Positions 6,582 to 12,340 of a stretch of DNA of 12,340 nt are shown here, one piece after another (the stretch's first letter is position 1; each line of letters begins with the position of its first letter). Below the pieces are notes generated by a model. That model saw only the letters and a list, made by a program, of their open reading frames with translations, had not been told where the DNA came from and did no database searches. Made by a program: the position numbers and the translations under genes. The stretch spans positions 1 through 12,340 of the forward strand of contig CACONV010000026.1 of the NCBI GenBank assembly GCA_902628605.1, read 5' to 3'. This stretch comes from an uncultured Bacteroidota bacterium (GTDB taxonomy: Bacteria > Bacteroidota > Bacteroidia > Flavobacteriales > Flavobacteriaceae).

Positions 6582-7553
6582 GTGTCTACTAAACTAATCA
6601 AAATAGGAGTATTTGGCGCAGGCCACCTAGGTAAAATTCATTTAAAGTTATTAAATGAATCCAAAAAGTTTAATCTTCTAGGATTCCACGACGTAAATCT
6701 TGACTACTCAATGAAAATTGAAAAGGAATTTGGATATAAATATTTCGAAGATTCAAACCTTTTAATTGAATCATCAGATGCTATCGCAATTATAACCCCT
6801 ACTCCGTCTCATTTCGAAATTGCAATGAAGTGTATAGAAAAAAATAAACATATTTTTATTGAAAAACCTATTGCCTACAGTGTTGAAGAAGCTGAAGAAA
6901 TTGTTAAATTTTCAAAAGAAAAAAAGATTATAGGTCAAGTCGGTCACGTTGAGAGATTTAATCCCGCATTTAATTCAATAAATAGTATGATAGGTAATCC
7001 AATGTTCATTGAATCGCACCGTCTCTCTGAATTTAATCCTAGAGGTACAGATGTTTCAGTGGTTCTAGATTTAATGATTCATGATATTGATATTATATTG
7101 AGTTTGATATCATCTGATATAAAAAATATTTCTTCTTCGGGCGTATCAGTAATTAGCAATACTCCCGATATAGCAAATGCTAGGATTGAATTTCATAATG
7201 GAGCTGTTGCCAATTTAACTAGTAGCAGAATTTCATTAAAAAATATGCGCAAGCTTCGATTTTTTCAAAAAGAAACATATATTTCTGTTGACCTTTACAA
7301 TAAAAAAGCCGAGGTTGTAAAAATGATTGATGCTCCTAAGCAATTAGATCAATTTGCATTAACATTAGAAAATGCAGAGGGAAAGAAAAAACAAATAATC
7401 TACAAAAACCCCAAAGTCGTCAATAACAACGCAATTCAAATTGAATTAGAAAATTTTGCAAATTCAATTAATAATGGTGTAAAGTCCATTGTTTCTCTTG
7501 AAGATGCAACAAGAGCACTAAAGGTTGCTTATTCTATTATTAATTCAATGTGA
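6582..7553 (+). CDS. Gfo/Idh/MocA family NAD(P)-dependent oxidoreductase
   Basis: The 323-aa protein has an N-terminal Rossmann domain with GAGHLG (12-17), the EKP cofactor/catalytic motif at 94-96, and the C-terminal alpha/beta domain of Gfo/Idh/MocA enzymes. GHVERFNP (121-128), HRLSEFNPRGTDV (146-158) and DLMIHDID (163-170, with H167 and D168) resemble, from memory, GnnA, the UDP-GlcNAc 3-dehydrogenase of lipid A 3-aminosugar synthesis. GnnA works with the aminotransferase GnnB, which is not in this window, so the substrate remains open. The start is GTG at 6582: the frame is closed by TAA at 6549-6551 and no ATG lies between. First gene of a packed unit; the yggS start follows 4 bases after its stop. 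Confidence 0.9.
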   Translation: MSTKLIKIGVFGAGHLGKIHLKLLNESKKFNLLGFHDVNLDYSMKIEKEFGYKYFEDSNLLIESSDAIAIITPTPSHFEIAMKCIEKNKHIFIEKPIAYSVEEAEEIVKFSKEKKIIGQVGHVERFNPAFNSINSMIGNPMFIESHRLSEFNPRGTDVSVVLDLMIHDIDIILSLISSDIKNISSSGVSVISNTPDIANARIEFHNGAVANLTSSRISLKNMRKLRFFQKETYISVDLYNKKAEVVKMIDAPKQLDQFALTLENAEGKKKQIIYKNPKVVNNNAIQIELENFANSINNGVKSIVSLEDATRALKVAYSIINSM

Positions 7554-7557
7554 TTTT

Positions 7558-8211
7558 ATGGATCTAATAAAAAAAAACTTAGAAAAAATTAAAAAGGAAG
7601 TCGGTTCGAATGTTTTGGTTGTTGCTGTTTCTAAAACAAAACCTGTTGATTATATAAAAAAAGCATACGAAACTGGACATAGAGATTTTGGTGAGAACAA
7701 AATTCAAGAAATGACGTCTAAATTTAATGATTTACCAAAAGATATAAATTGGCATATGATTGGCCATATACAAACAAATAAAGTTAAATATATGGCTCCA
7801 TACGTATCATTAATACATAGTTTAGATAGTTTAAAACTGGCTAAAGAGATAAATAAGCAGGCTCTCAAGAATAAAAGAATTATAGAATGTTTAATTCAGT
7901 ACAGAATATCTACCGAAGAAACAAAGTTTGGTTTAAATGAAAATGAAGTACTGGAAATAATTAAATTAGAAAATAATTTTGAGGGTATAAGAATAACTGG
8001 TTTAATGGGTATGGCTTCTTTCGTAGACGACCAAAAAATTATAGACAAAGAATTTAAAACTTTAAAAGTTCTTTTTGATAAAATTAGAAGCTCAAACAAA
8101 AAATTTGAAATAATTTCTATGGGTATGACTTTGGATTATAATTTGGCAATTAAAAATGGTTCGAATGTGATTAGAATTGGTAGTAAAATTTTTGGAGAAA
8201 GAAATGTATAA
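7558..8211 (+). CDS. yggS: YggS/PLPBP family PLP homeostasis protein
   Basis: YggS (COG0325, PROSC in eukaryotes) is a cytosolic single-domain TIM-barrel protein that binds pyridoxal 5'-phosphate without a known catalytic reaction and keeps the PLP pool and amino-acid metabolism balanced. From the ATG at 7558 the product is 217 aa. PLP lysine K26 lies in VAVSKTKP (22-29). Other signatures are DFGENKIQE, WHMIGHIQTNK, 'ISTEETKFGL', GLMGMASF and the phosphate-binding end ISMGMTLDY...VIRIGSKIFGER. An upstream in-frame start at 7525 would add 11 residues inside the preceding gene; 7558 matches the family N-terminus better. It overlaps the exonuclease gene by 8 bases. Confidence 0.95.
   Translation: MDLIKKNLEKIKKEVGSNVLVVAVSKTKPVDYIKKAYETGHRDFGENKIQEMTSKFNDLPKDINWHMIGHIQTNKVKYMAPYVSLIHSLDSLKLAKEINKQALKNKRIIECLIQYRISTEETKFGLNENEVLEIIKLENNFEGIRITGLMGMASFVDDQKIIDKEFKTLKVLFDKIRSSNKKFEIISMGMTLDYNLAIKNGSNVIRIGSKIFGERNV
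8194..8197 (+). promoter_or_regulatory. Shine-Dalgarno-like GGAG before the exonuclease start
   Basis: GGAG lies 6 bases before the ATG at 8204, inside the end of yggS. Clear Shine-Dalgarno sites are otherwise absent from this window, and this one supports 8204 over the upstream in-frame TTG at 8177. The bases also encode the conserved FGER end of YggS, so the match may be incidental. Confidence 0.4.
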
Positions 8212-8758
8212 AGATTTCGCAATTTTAGATGTAGAAACCACAGGTGGAAAGTTTAATGAAGAAAAAATTACCGAAATCGCAATAATAGTATACGACGGAG
8301 GCAAAGTCATCGATAAATTTGAAACTTTAATTAACCCTGACAAAGATATACAACCATTTGTCCAGAAACTCACTGGAATAGATATGGATTTGGTGAAAAA
8401 TTCTCCTAAATTTAAAGATGTTTCTGAAAAGATTTTTAAGATTACAAAAGATAAAATAATTGTTGCCCATAATGTTGATTTTGACTACAGAGTTATCAAA
8501 AATGAATTTCAAAGTATTAATATAAAATACCATAGAGATTCTCTGTGTACAGTGGATTTATCAAAATTAATTTTCCCAAATTTAAAGTCATATAAGCTGA
8601 CTAATTTGTTATCGAATTTTGGAATTGATAATGAAAATCCTCACAGAGCTAATTCTGATGCTCTTGGTACTTTAAAATTATTTCAAATAATTATAAGTAA
8701 TGATTTAGAAATGAAAGTTATAAAATCAAAAATCAAGACATCTAATGAGGGAGAATAG
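8204..8758 (+). CDS. DEDDh 3'-5' exonuclease (DnaQ/epsilon-like)
   Basis: This 184-aa protein is a stand-alone RNase T/DnaQ-fold exonuclease. All catalytic positions are present: D9 and E11 in LDVETTGG, D94 in AHNVDFD (motif II), and H147 plus D152 in HRANSDA (motif III, the DEDDh type), so an active two-metal nuclease is expected. LTGID at 56-60 is typical of the PolC/DnaQ branch. Many Bacteroidota homologues carry a further C-terminal region, sometimes a GIY-YIG domain; here the protein ends ~20 residues after the exonuclease fold. It is probably involved in DNA proofreading or repair, or in RNA turnover; sequence does not decide. It starts within the last codons of yggS (8-base overlap), implying coupled translation. 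Confidence 0.92.
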   Translation: MYKDFAILDVETTGGKFNEEKITEIAIIVYDGGKVIDKFETLINPDKDIQPFVQKLTGIDMDLVKNSPKFKDVSEKIFKITKDKIIVAHNVDFDYRVIKNEFQSINIKYHRDSLCTVDLSKLIFPNLKSYKLTNLLSNFGIDNENPHRANSDALGTLKLFQIIISNDLEMKVIKSKIKTSNEGE

Positions 8759-8787
8759 GTATTTTTTATTATTATATTAAAACTTAT

Positions 8788-8795
8788 TACCTTTG
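8788..8795 (+). promoter_or_regulatory. Bacteroidota -7 box for the channel-miaA unit
   Basis: TACCTTTG is a perfect match to TAnnTTTG, 15 bases before the ATG at 8811 in the 52-base gap after the exonuclease gene. The predicted start would leave a leader of only ~10 bases. The -33 position holds only T-rich sequence without a TTG, so the promoter is plausible but incomplete. If it is real, the channel and miaA form their own transcription unit. Confidence 0.5.
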
Positions 8796-8810
8796 AATTG
8801 AATTTATATT

Positions 8811-9641
8811 ATGGAAATAGATTCAGGTAAGAGTTTAAAATCTCTTCTTCACGAAATTATTTACGAGGCCGATACTCCCGAAGGTAAACTTTTTGATGTT
8901 TTGTTATTAATTTTAATACTTCTGAGTGTATTTGTGGTTATGTTAGACAGTATCACTGTTTTCCATCAAAACTATAGGTATTTGTTTGATATTATAGAGT
9001 GGGTAATTACCCTGCTTTTTTCAATCGAATATGCGTTAAGAATAATTGTTGTTAAAAAACCATTAAAATATATCACTAGTTTTTTTGGTATCATTGATTT
9101 ATTATCAATTTTACCTCAGTATTTGAGTTTCTTTTTCGTGAGTAGCGGTTCATTAGCGGCTCTAAGAGCATTGAGACTTTTAAGGGTTTTCAGAATACTA
9201 AAATTAACGAGATTTATAGGCGAGTCTAACTTTTTAATTAGGTCTTTAAAAGCAAGTAGAGCTAAAATAGGTGTTTTTTTATTTACAGTATTTATTTTGT
9301 CAATAATATTTGGTACTATAATGTATTTAATTGAGGGTGAAGAAAATGGTTTTACTAGTATTCCTGAAAGCGTTTATTGGACAATTGTAACCCTTACTAC
9401 AGTTGGATATGGAGATATTGCACCAGGTACTACAATTGGAAGGTTTATTGCTTCAATAATCATGATTATGGGTTATGGAATCATAGCAGTTCCCACTGGA
9501 ATTGTAAGTGCAGAGATGGCTCAAAAAAGAAGGAGACCCGATACAAATACTCAATCATGCTCCAGTTGCGCTGAATCATCACATAAAGATAATGCTAAGT
9601 TTTGCCACAGTTGTGGAAATATTCTTAATGACGAGGAATAA
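8811..9641 (+). CDS. Voltage-gated potassium channel with C-terminal zinc-ribbon-like tail
   Basis: This 276-aa inner-membrane protein of the six-helix ion-transport family should conduct K+ as a tetramer. Hydrophobic segments fall at ~27-46 (S1), 60-80 (S2), 88-105 (S3), 112-134 (S4), 152-173 (S5) and 210-235 (S6). S4 has a basic residue every third position: R119, R122, R125, R128, K131, R134, a full voltage-sensor pattern. The pore loop contains the potassium filter TTVGYGD (196-202). After S6 come KRRR, then two cysteine pairs, C250/C253 and C265/C268 (CSSC...CHSC), resembling a zinc ribbon in the cytosol. That tail could sense metal or redox state or aid assembly; this is an inference. 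The last 14 bases overlap the miaA start. Confidence 0.93.
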   Translation: MEIDSGKSLKSLLHEIIYEADTPEGKLFDVLLLILILLSVFVVMLDSITVFHQNYRYLFDIIEWVITLLFSIEYALRIIVVKKPLKYITSFFGIIDLLSILPQYLSFFFVSSGSLAALRALRLLRVFRILKLTRFIGESNFLIRSLKASRAKIGVFLFTVFILSIIFGTIMYLIEGEENGFTSIPESVYWTIVTLTTVGYGDIAPGTTIGRFIASIIMIMGYGIIAVPTGIVSAEMAQKRRRPDTNTQSCSSCAESSHKDNAKFCHSCGNILNDEE

Positions 9642-10527
9642 ATTAATCTACATTGGTGGGCCAACTTGTTCTGGCAAAACAAAATTATCAATTTTATTAG
9701 CAGAAACTTTTAATACTGAGATAATTTCTTGTGATTCAAGACAGATATATAAAGAAATTTCAATAGGTACTGCAAAACCTTCAAAAAATAACTTGAAAAA
9801 AGTAAAACATCATTTTATTAATCATATTTCTATTCATGAGGATTACAACGTTGGAATTTACAATAAGGAAACAAAAAAAACACTTGAATCGATTTTTAAG
9901 AAAAAAAATACTGTTATACTAGTAGGAGGCACTGGCTTGTATGCAAACTCAATAATAAATGGGATTGATAAGTTCCCAAAAATTAAAAATTCAATTAAAA
10001 AGAAACTTAATTTAATTTTAAACAATGAAGGAATTGAAAAGTTAAATTTAATGCTTAAAAAACATGATCCAGAATATTACAAAATTGTAGATAAAAATAA
10101 TTCGCGGAGGATAATAAGAGCTTTAGAGGTTTCTTTGTCTTCAGGTAAACCCTTTATATCATTTTTAAATAAAGTGAGAAAAAATAGTCTTTTTGAATCC
10201 AAAGTATTGTTAATGAATCTTGAGAGAAAAGAACTGTATAAAAAAATTAATAATAGAGTTGATAAAATGATTTCTCTCGGTCTAGAAAAAGAAGCAAAAA
10301 GTCTTTTTAATTATAAACACCTAAATTCTCTTCAAACTGTTGGTTATAAGGAGTTTTTTAATTATTTTGAAGGAAAATCTAGTTATAAAAATACCATTGA
10401 AGAAATAAAAAAAAACACCAGAAGATATGCCAAAAGGCAGATAACATGGAACAAAAAATATAAAGATTTCTTTTTAGTAAATGAGGATTATAAACTAGAT
10501 GAAATAATAAAATTCGTTGGCAATTAA
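9628..10527 (+). CDS. miaA: tRNA dimethylallyltransferase MiaA
   Basis: MiaA transfers a dimethylallyl group to N6 of A37 in tRNAs reading UNN codons, which improves reading-frame maintenance. From the ATG at 9628 the product is 299 aa, the normal length. It shows the P-loop GGPTCSGKT (10-18), the substrate segment CDSRQIY (35-41) with D36 at the catalytic position, IGTAKPS, HHFI, 'GGTGLYA', RRIIRALEV, LQTVGYKEF and the C-terminal TRRYAKRQITWNKK. A longer in-frame start at 9508 would add 40 residues lying inside the channel gene and unlike any MiaA N-terminus, so 9628 is preferred. It overlaps the channel by 14 bases in another frame. Convergent with ychF, with one base between the stops. Confidence 0.97.
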   Translation: MTRNKLIYIGGPTCSGKTKLSILLAETFNTEIISCDSRQIYKEISIGTAKPSKNNLKKVKHHFINHISIHEDYNVGIYNKETKKTLESIFKKKNTVILVGGTGLYANSIINGIDKFPKIKNSIKKKLNLILNNEGIEKLNLMLKKHDPEYYKIVDKNNSRRIIRALEVSLSSGKPFISFLNKVRKNSLFESKVLLMNLERKELYKKINNRVDKMISLGLEKEAKSLFNYKHLNSLQTVGYKEFFNYFEGKSSYKNTIEEIKKNTRRYAKRQITWNKKYKDFFLVNEDYKLDEIIKFVGN

Positions 10528-10528
10528 T

Positions 10529-11620
10529 TCAAACATTAAATCTAAAATGAATAATATCTCCATCTTTGACAATATACTCCTTCCCCTCTACCCTTAATTT
10601 TCCGGCTTCTTTTATTTTAATTTCGCTTTTGTAGGTTAAATAATCATGGAAAGAGATTACTTCTGCTCTTATGAATCCCTTTTCGAAATCTGAGTGAATA
10701 ACTCCTGCAGCTTTTGGAGCATTCCAGCCAATTTGTATTGTCCATGCTTTAACTTCTTTTTCACCAACTGTAAAAAATGTTTGCATTCTCAAAAGCTTGT
10801 ATGTTTTGGTTATCAACCTTAACGAAGCCGGGTGTTTAATTTTGTAGTCTTTTAAAAATGATTGCCTATCATTAAAATCTTCAATTTCAAAAATTTCAGC
10901 TTCAAGTGATACTGCTAAAATGAGCATTTCAGATTTTTCTCTATTTATTATTTCATTTACTTTATTTGTATAATCATTTCCATTATTTAAATCATTTTCA
11001 GAAACATTACAAACATATAATATGGGTTTGAATGTAAGAAGGTTCAAATCTTTGATTAATTTCATTCGGTCCTCATCTATACTTAAAGTCCTTAAGTTTT
11101 CTGACTTTTCTAATTTATTTTTAATTGTTTGTAATATTGATAGATACTTTAAATCTTCTTTGTCCCCAGCCTTAAGTTTTTTTGAAATTTTTTCAATTTG
11201 TTTATCAACTGTTTCAAGGTCTTTAATTTGTAATTCTAAATCAATTATTTCTTTATCTCTTAAAGGATCAATTGAACCCTCTATATGAGTAATATTTGGA
11301 TCCTCAAAACATCTTAAAACGTGTATTAGAGCATCTGTTTCCCTTATATTAGAAAGGAATTGATTACCAAGACCTTCTCCTTTACTGGCACCCTTAACTA
11401 AACCTGCAATATCAACAATTTCGATATTTGCAGGAATTGTTTGTTTTGGATTTATTAAATCAGTTAAACTGGTTAATCTTTGATCTGGAACGTTCACCTT
11501 TCCAATATTTGGTTCAATAGTGCAAAATGGAAAATTAGCGGAATGAGCTTTAGAATTTGATAAACAGTTGAATAATGTAGATTTTCCAACATTGGGTAAA
11601 CCAATAATTCCAGCTTTCAT
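10529..11620 (-). CDS. ychF: Redox-regulated ribosome-binding ATPase YchF
   Basis: YchF (OLA1) is an Obg-related P-loop NTPase that prefers ATP, binds ribosomes and has been linked to the oxidative stress response. The 363-aa product is full length. It has G1 GLPNVGKST (7-15), the conserved 'NFPFCTIEPNIG' switch region (29-40), G3 DIAGLVKGASKGEGLG (70-85), a helical coiled-coil insertion (~125-175), and a G4 of NVSE (205-208) in place of NKxD, the ATP-type signature of the family. A C-terminal TGS domain (~278-361) ends in DGDIIHFRFNV. Its start lies 9 bases after the ferredoxin stop, so it is most likely transcribed from the ferredoxin promoter. Confidence 0.98.
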   Translation of the reverse strand: MKAGIIGLPNVGKSTLFNCLSNSKAHSANFPFCTIEPNIGKVNVPDQRLTSLTDLINPKQTIPANIEIVDIAGLVKGASKGEGLGNQFLSNIRETDALIHVLRCFEDPNITHIEGSIDPLRDKEIIDLELQIKDLETVDKQIEKISKKLKAGDKEDLKYLSILQTIKNKLEKSENLRTLSIDEDRMKLIKDLNLLTFKPILYVCNVSENDLNNGNDYTNKVNEIINREKSEMLILAVSLEAEIFEIEDFNDRQSFLKDYKIKHPASLRLITKTYKLLRMQTFFTVGEKEVKAWTIQIGWNAPKAAGVIHSDFEKGFIRAEVISFHDYLTYKSEIKIKEAGKLRVEGKEYIVKDGDIIHFRFNV

Positions 11621-11629
11621 ATTAATAGC

Positions 11630-11980
11630 TTATTTACCATGCATGAATGATTGCTTTTCTAAAAGTTTAGATTCACTTTCAATGTTGTTTTCATCTGGTA
11701 TACAGCAATCCACAGGGCAAACTGCCGCACATTGAGGCTCATCGTGAAAGCCTTTACATTCAGTGCATTTATCAGGTACAATATAATAGCATTCGTCAGA
11801 TATTGGTTCCTGTAAAAGATCTGCATCTATAATATTGCCATTTGATAAATTTAAGACACCCTTTAATGAAGTTCCGTCACTATATTTCCAATCTTCTGAT
11901 GACTCATAAATTGCTGTATTTGGGCATTCTGGTTCACAAGCACCGCAATTTATGCACTCATCAGTAATAGTAATAGCCAT
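11630..11980 (-). CDS. 2[4Fe-4S] ferredoxin (Allochromatium-type)
   Basis: This 116-aa cytosolic electron carrier has two cluster motifs: C9-x2-C12-x2-C15-x3-C19-P, and C72-x2-C75-x8-C84-x3-C88-P. The eight-residue insert between the second and third cysteines of the second motif, plus a long C-terminal tail, is the pattern of Allochromatium-type (low-potential) dicluster ferredoxins. The stretch between the motifs is unusually long (~50 residues). C92 and C93 are extra cysteines after the second motif. The gene is the first of a ferredoxin-ychF unit and faces an acyl-CoA reductase gene across 58 bases. Its redox partner cannot be read from the window. Confidence 0.95.
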   Translation of the reverse strand: MAITITDECINCGACEPECPNTAIYESSEDWKYSDGTSLKGVLNLSNGNIIDADLLQEPISDECYYIVPDKCTECKGFHDEPQCAAVCPVDCCIPDENNIESESKLLEKQSFMHGK

Positions 11981-12004
11981 TTACAAAGTTTGTATAATTT
12001 AGTA

Positions 12005-12036
12005 CAAAAATAAACCCTTAGTTGATATTTTGCAAA
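12005..12036 (-). promoter_or_regulatory. Bacteroidota-type promoter for ferredoxin-ychF
   Basis: The minus strand carries TATTTTTG (plus 12005-12012), a full match to the -7 box TAnnTTTG. TTTG lies at plus 12033-12036, a 20-base spacer away, as expected for a -33 box. The leader to the ATG at 11980 would be ~20 bases. This is the best two-part promoter match in the window. Its -33 element lies 3 bases from the start codon of the divergent acyl-CoA reductase gene. Confidence 0.65.
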
Positions 12037-12038
12037 AT

Positions 12039-12340
12039 ATGAACCATTTAGATAAAAAAATAAGAGCTTTCATAAAGCTGGGAAAATATTTACAAGAAGA
12101 AAAAATTGATTCTAAATTACATAATCTAATTATTGAAACAGAAAATAATAATAGATGGTTTACATACAAAAACACCCTTAAAGCATTAAAAATTTGGGCT
12201 GATACTTTAACAAAGAAAAATATTTTAAAATGGTTATCTAAATATAGTTTTAATAATGAAAAAGTAAAAATAATTGGAATTATAATGGCTGGGAATATAC
12301 CAATTGTTGGGTTTCATGACCTTATCTGTGTATTATTTAC
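12039..12340 (+). CDS. Acyl-CoA reductase (LuxC-like), 3'-truncated
   Basis: The first 100 residues run off the window end. The N-terminus is MNHLDKK, followed by a helical segment containing WFT and LKIWADTL. The recognisable part is IIGIIMAGNIPIVGFHDLICVLF, the MAGNIP segment near the nucleotide-binding region of the LuxC-like acyl-CoA reductase family (PF05893). LuxC-type enzymes reduce activated fatty acids to aldehydes with NADPH; in Bacteroidota the physiological substrate is not settled. The gene faces ferredoxin across 58 bases, an arrangement I recall from other flavobacteria. The start at 12039 is the first ATG in an A/T-rich leader. The rest of the catalytic domain, including the catalytic cysteine, is not visible. 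Confidence 0.85.
   Translation, partial: MNHLDKKIRAFIKLGKYLQEEKIDSKLHNLIIETENNNRWFTYKNTLKALKIWADTLTKKNILKWLSKYSFNNEKVKIIGIIMAGNIPIVGFHDLICVLF

Noticed and set aside
8177..8203. Upstream TTG start for the exonuclease
   Set aside because: The ATG at 8204 is preceded by GGAG and starts directly before the catalytic LDVETTGG strand, as in homologues.
7896..8533. Minus-strand open frames opposite yggS and the exonuclease
   Set aside because: They are antisense shadows of two conserved genes; the translations are low-complexity and hydrophobic.
9377..9574. Plus-strand open frame inside the channel gene
   Set aside because: It is an alternative frame through the pore and S6 codons with no family resemblance.
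9508..9627. Longer N-terminus for MiaA
   Set aside because: The added residues are the channel tail read in another frame; MiaA proteins begin just before the P-loop, matching the ATG at 9628.
11022..11288. Plus-strand open frame antisense to ychF
   Set aside because: It lies opposite the coiled-coil codons of YchF, where low-complexity sequence keeps the other strand open by chance.
1..12340. tRNA or rRNA genes, CRISPR arrays, insertion sequences, phage or defence genes
   Set aside because: I read the gaps on both strands and found no cloverleaf, spaced repeats, transposase or terminal inverted repeats; every substantial gene belongs to a known chromosomal family.

Overview
The window looks like chromosomal core sequence of a marine-type member of the Bacteroidota, most likely class Flavobacteriia. 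This rests on strong AT-richness, A-rich start regions with almost no Shine-Dalgarno motifs, several matches to the Bacteroidota promoter -7 box (TAnnTTTG), the protein family variants, and gene neighbourhoods I recall from flavobacterial genomes (Gfo/Idh-YggS-exonuclease-ion channel-miaA; ychF-ferredoxin facing an acyl-CoA reductase). No taxonomic marker was searched, so class level is an inference. The gene boundaries leave about 5% of the window outside protein-coding genes. Neither an insertion sequence, a CRISPR array, a phage gene nor a tRNA is visible.

Layout. (1) 1-1220, plus strand: the 3' part of a thioredoxin-fold protein that has lost its CxxC, overlapped by one base by tag (3-methyladenine DNA glycosylase I). 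(2) 1217-2798, minus strand: SRP RNA (ffs), a short-chain dehydrogenase and a small transaldolase of the TalC/FSA family, read in that order. (3) 2869-3903, plus strand: an exported glutamine cyclotransferase. (4) 3893-5167, minus strand: glyA. (5) 5168-5399: the largest gap, divergent between glyA and smpB. (6) 5400-5852, plus strand: smpB, starting at TTG. (7) 5856-6503, minus strand: pcm. (8) 6582-8758, plus strand: a tightly packed Gfo/Idh/MocA oxidoreductase, YggS-type PLP protein and DEDDh exonuclease. (9) 8811-10527, plus strand: a voltage-gated potassium channel with a C-terminal zinc-ribbon-like tail, overlapping miaA. (10) 10529-11980, minus strand: a ferredoxin gene followed by ychF. 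(11) 12039-end, plus strand: the 5' part of an acyl-CoA reductase gene.

Most genes serve translation and its quality control (SRP RNA, smpB, miaA, ychF), repair of DNA and proteins (tag, exonuclease, pcm), and one-carbon, PLP and sugar-phosphate metabolism (glyA, yggS, transaldolase). The genes alternate strand often, and all four convergent junctions overlap or are separated by at most 3 bases, so there is no room for ordinary terminators between them.

I see no undescribed multi-gene system here. The points most worth a second look are the SRP RNA sitting 12 bases upstream of the dehydrogenase gene, the zinc-ribbon tail on the ion channel, the transaldolase-like active site in a protein usually named fructose-6-phosphate aldolase, the short ORF that ends just before the TTG start of smpB, and the redox-dead thioredoxin domain.
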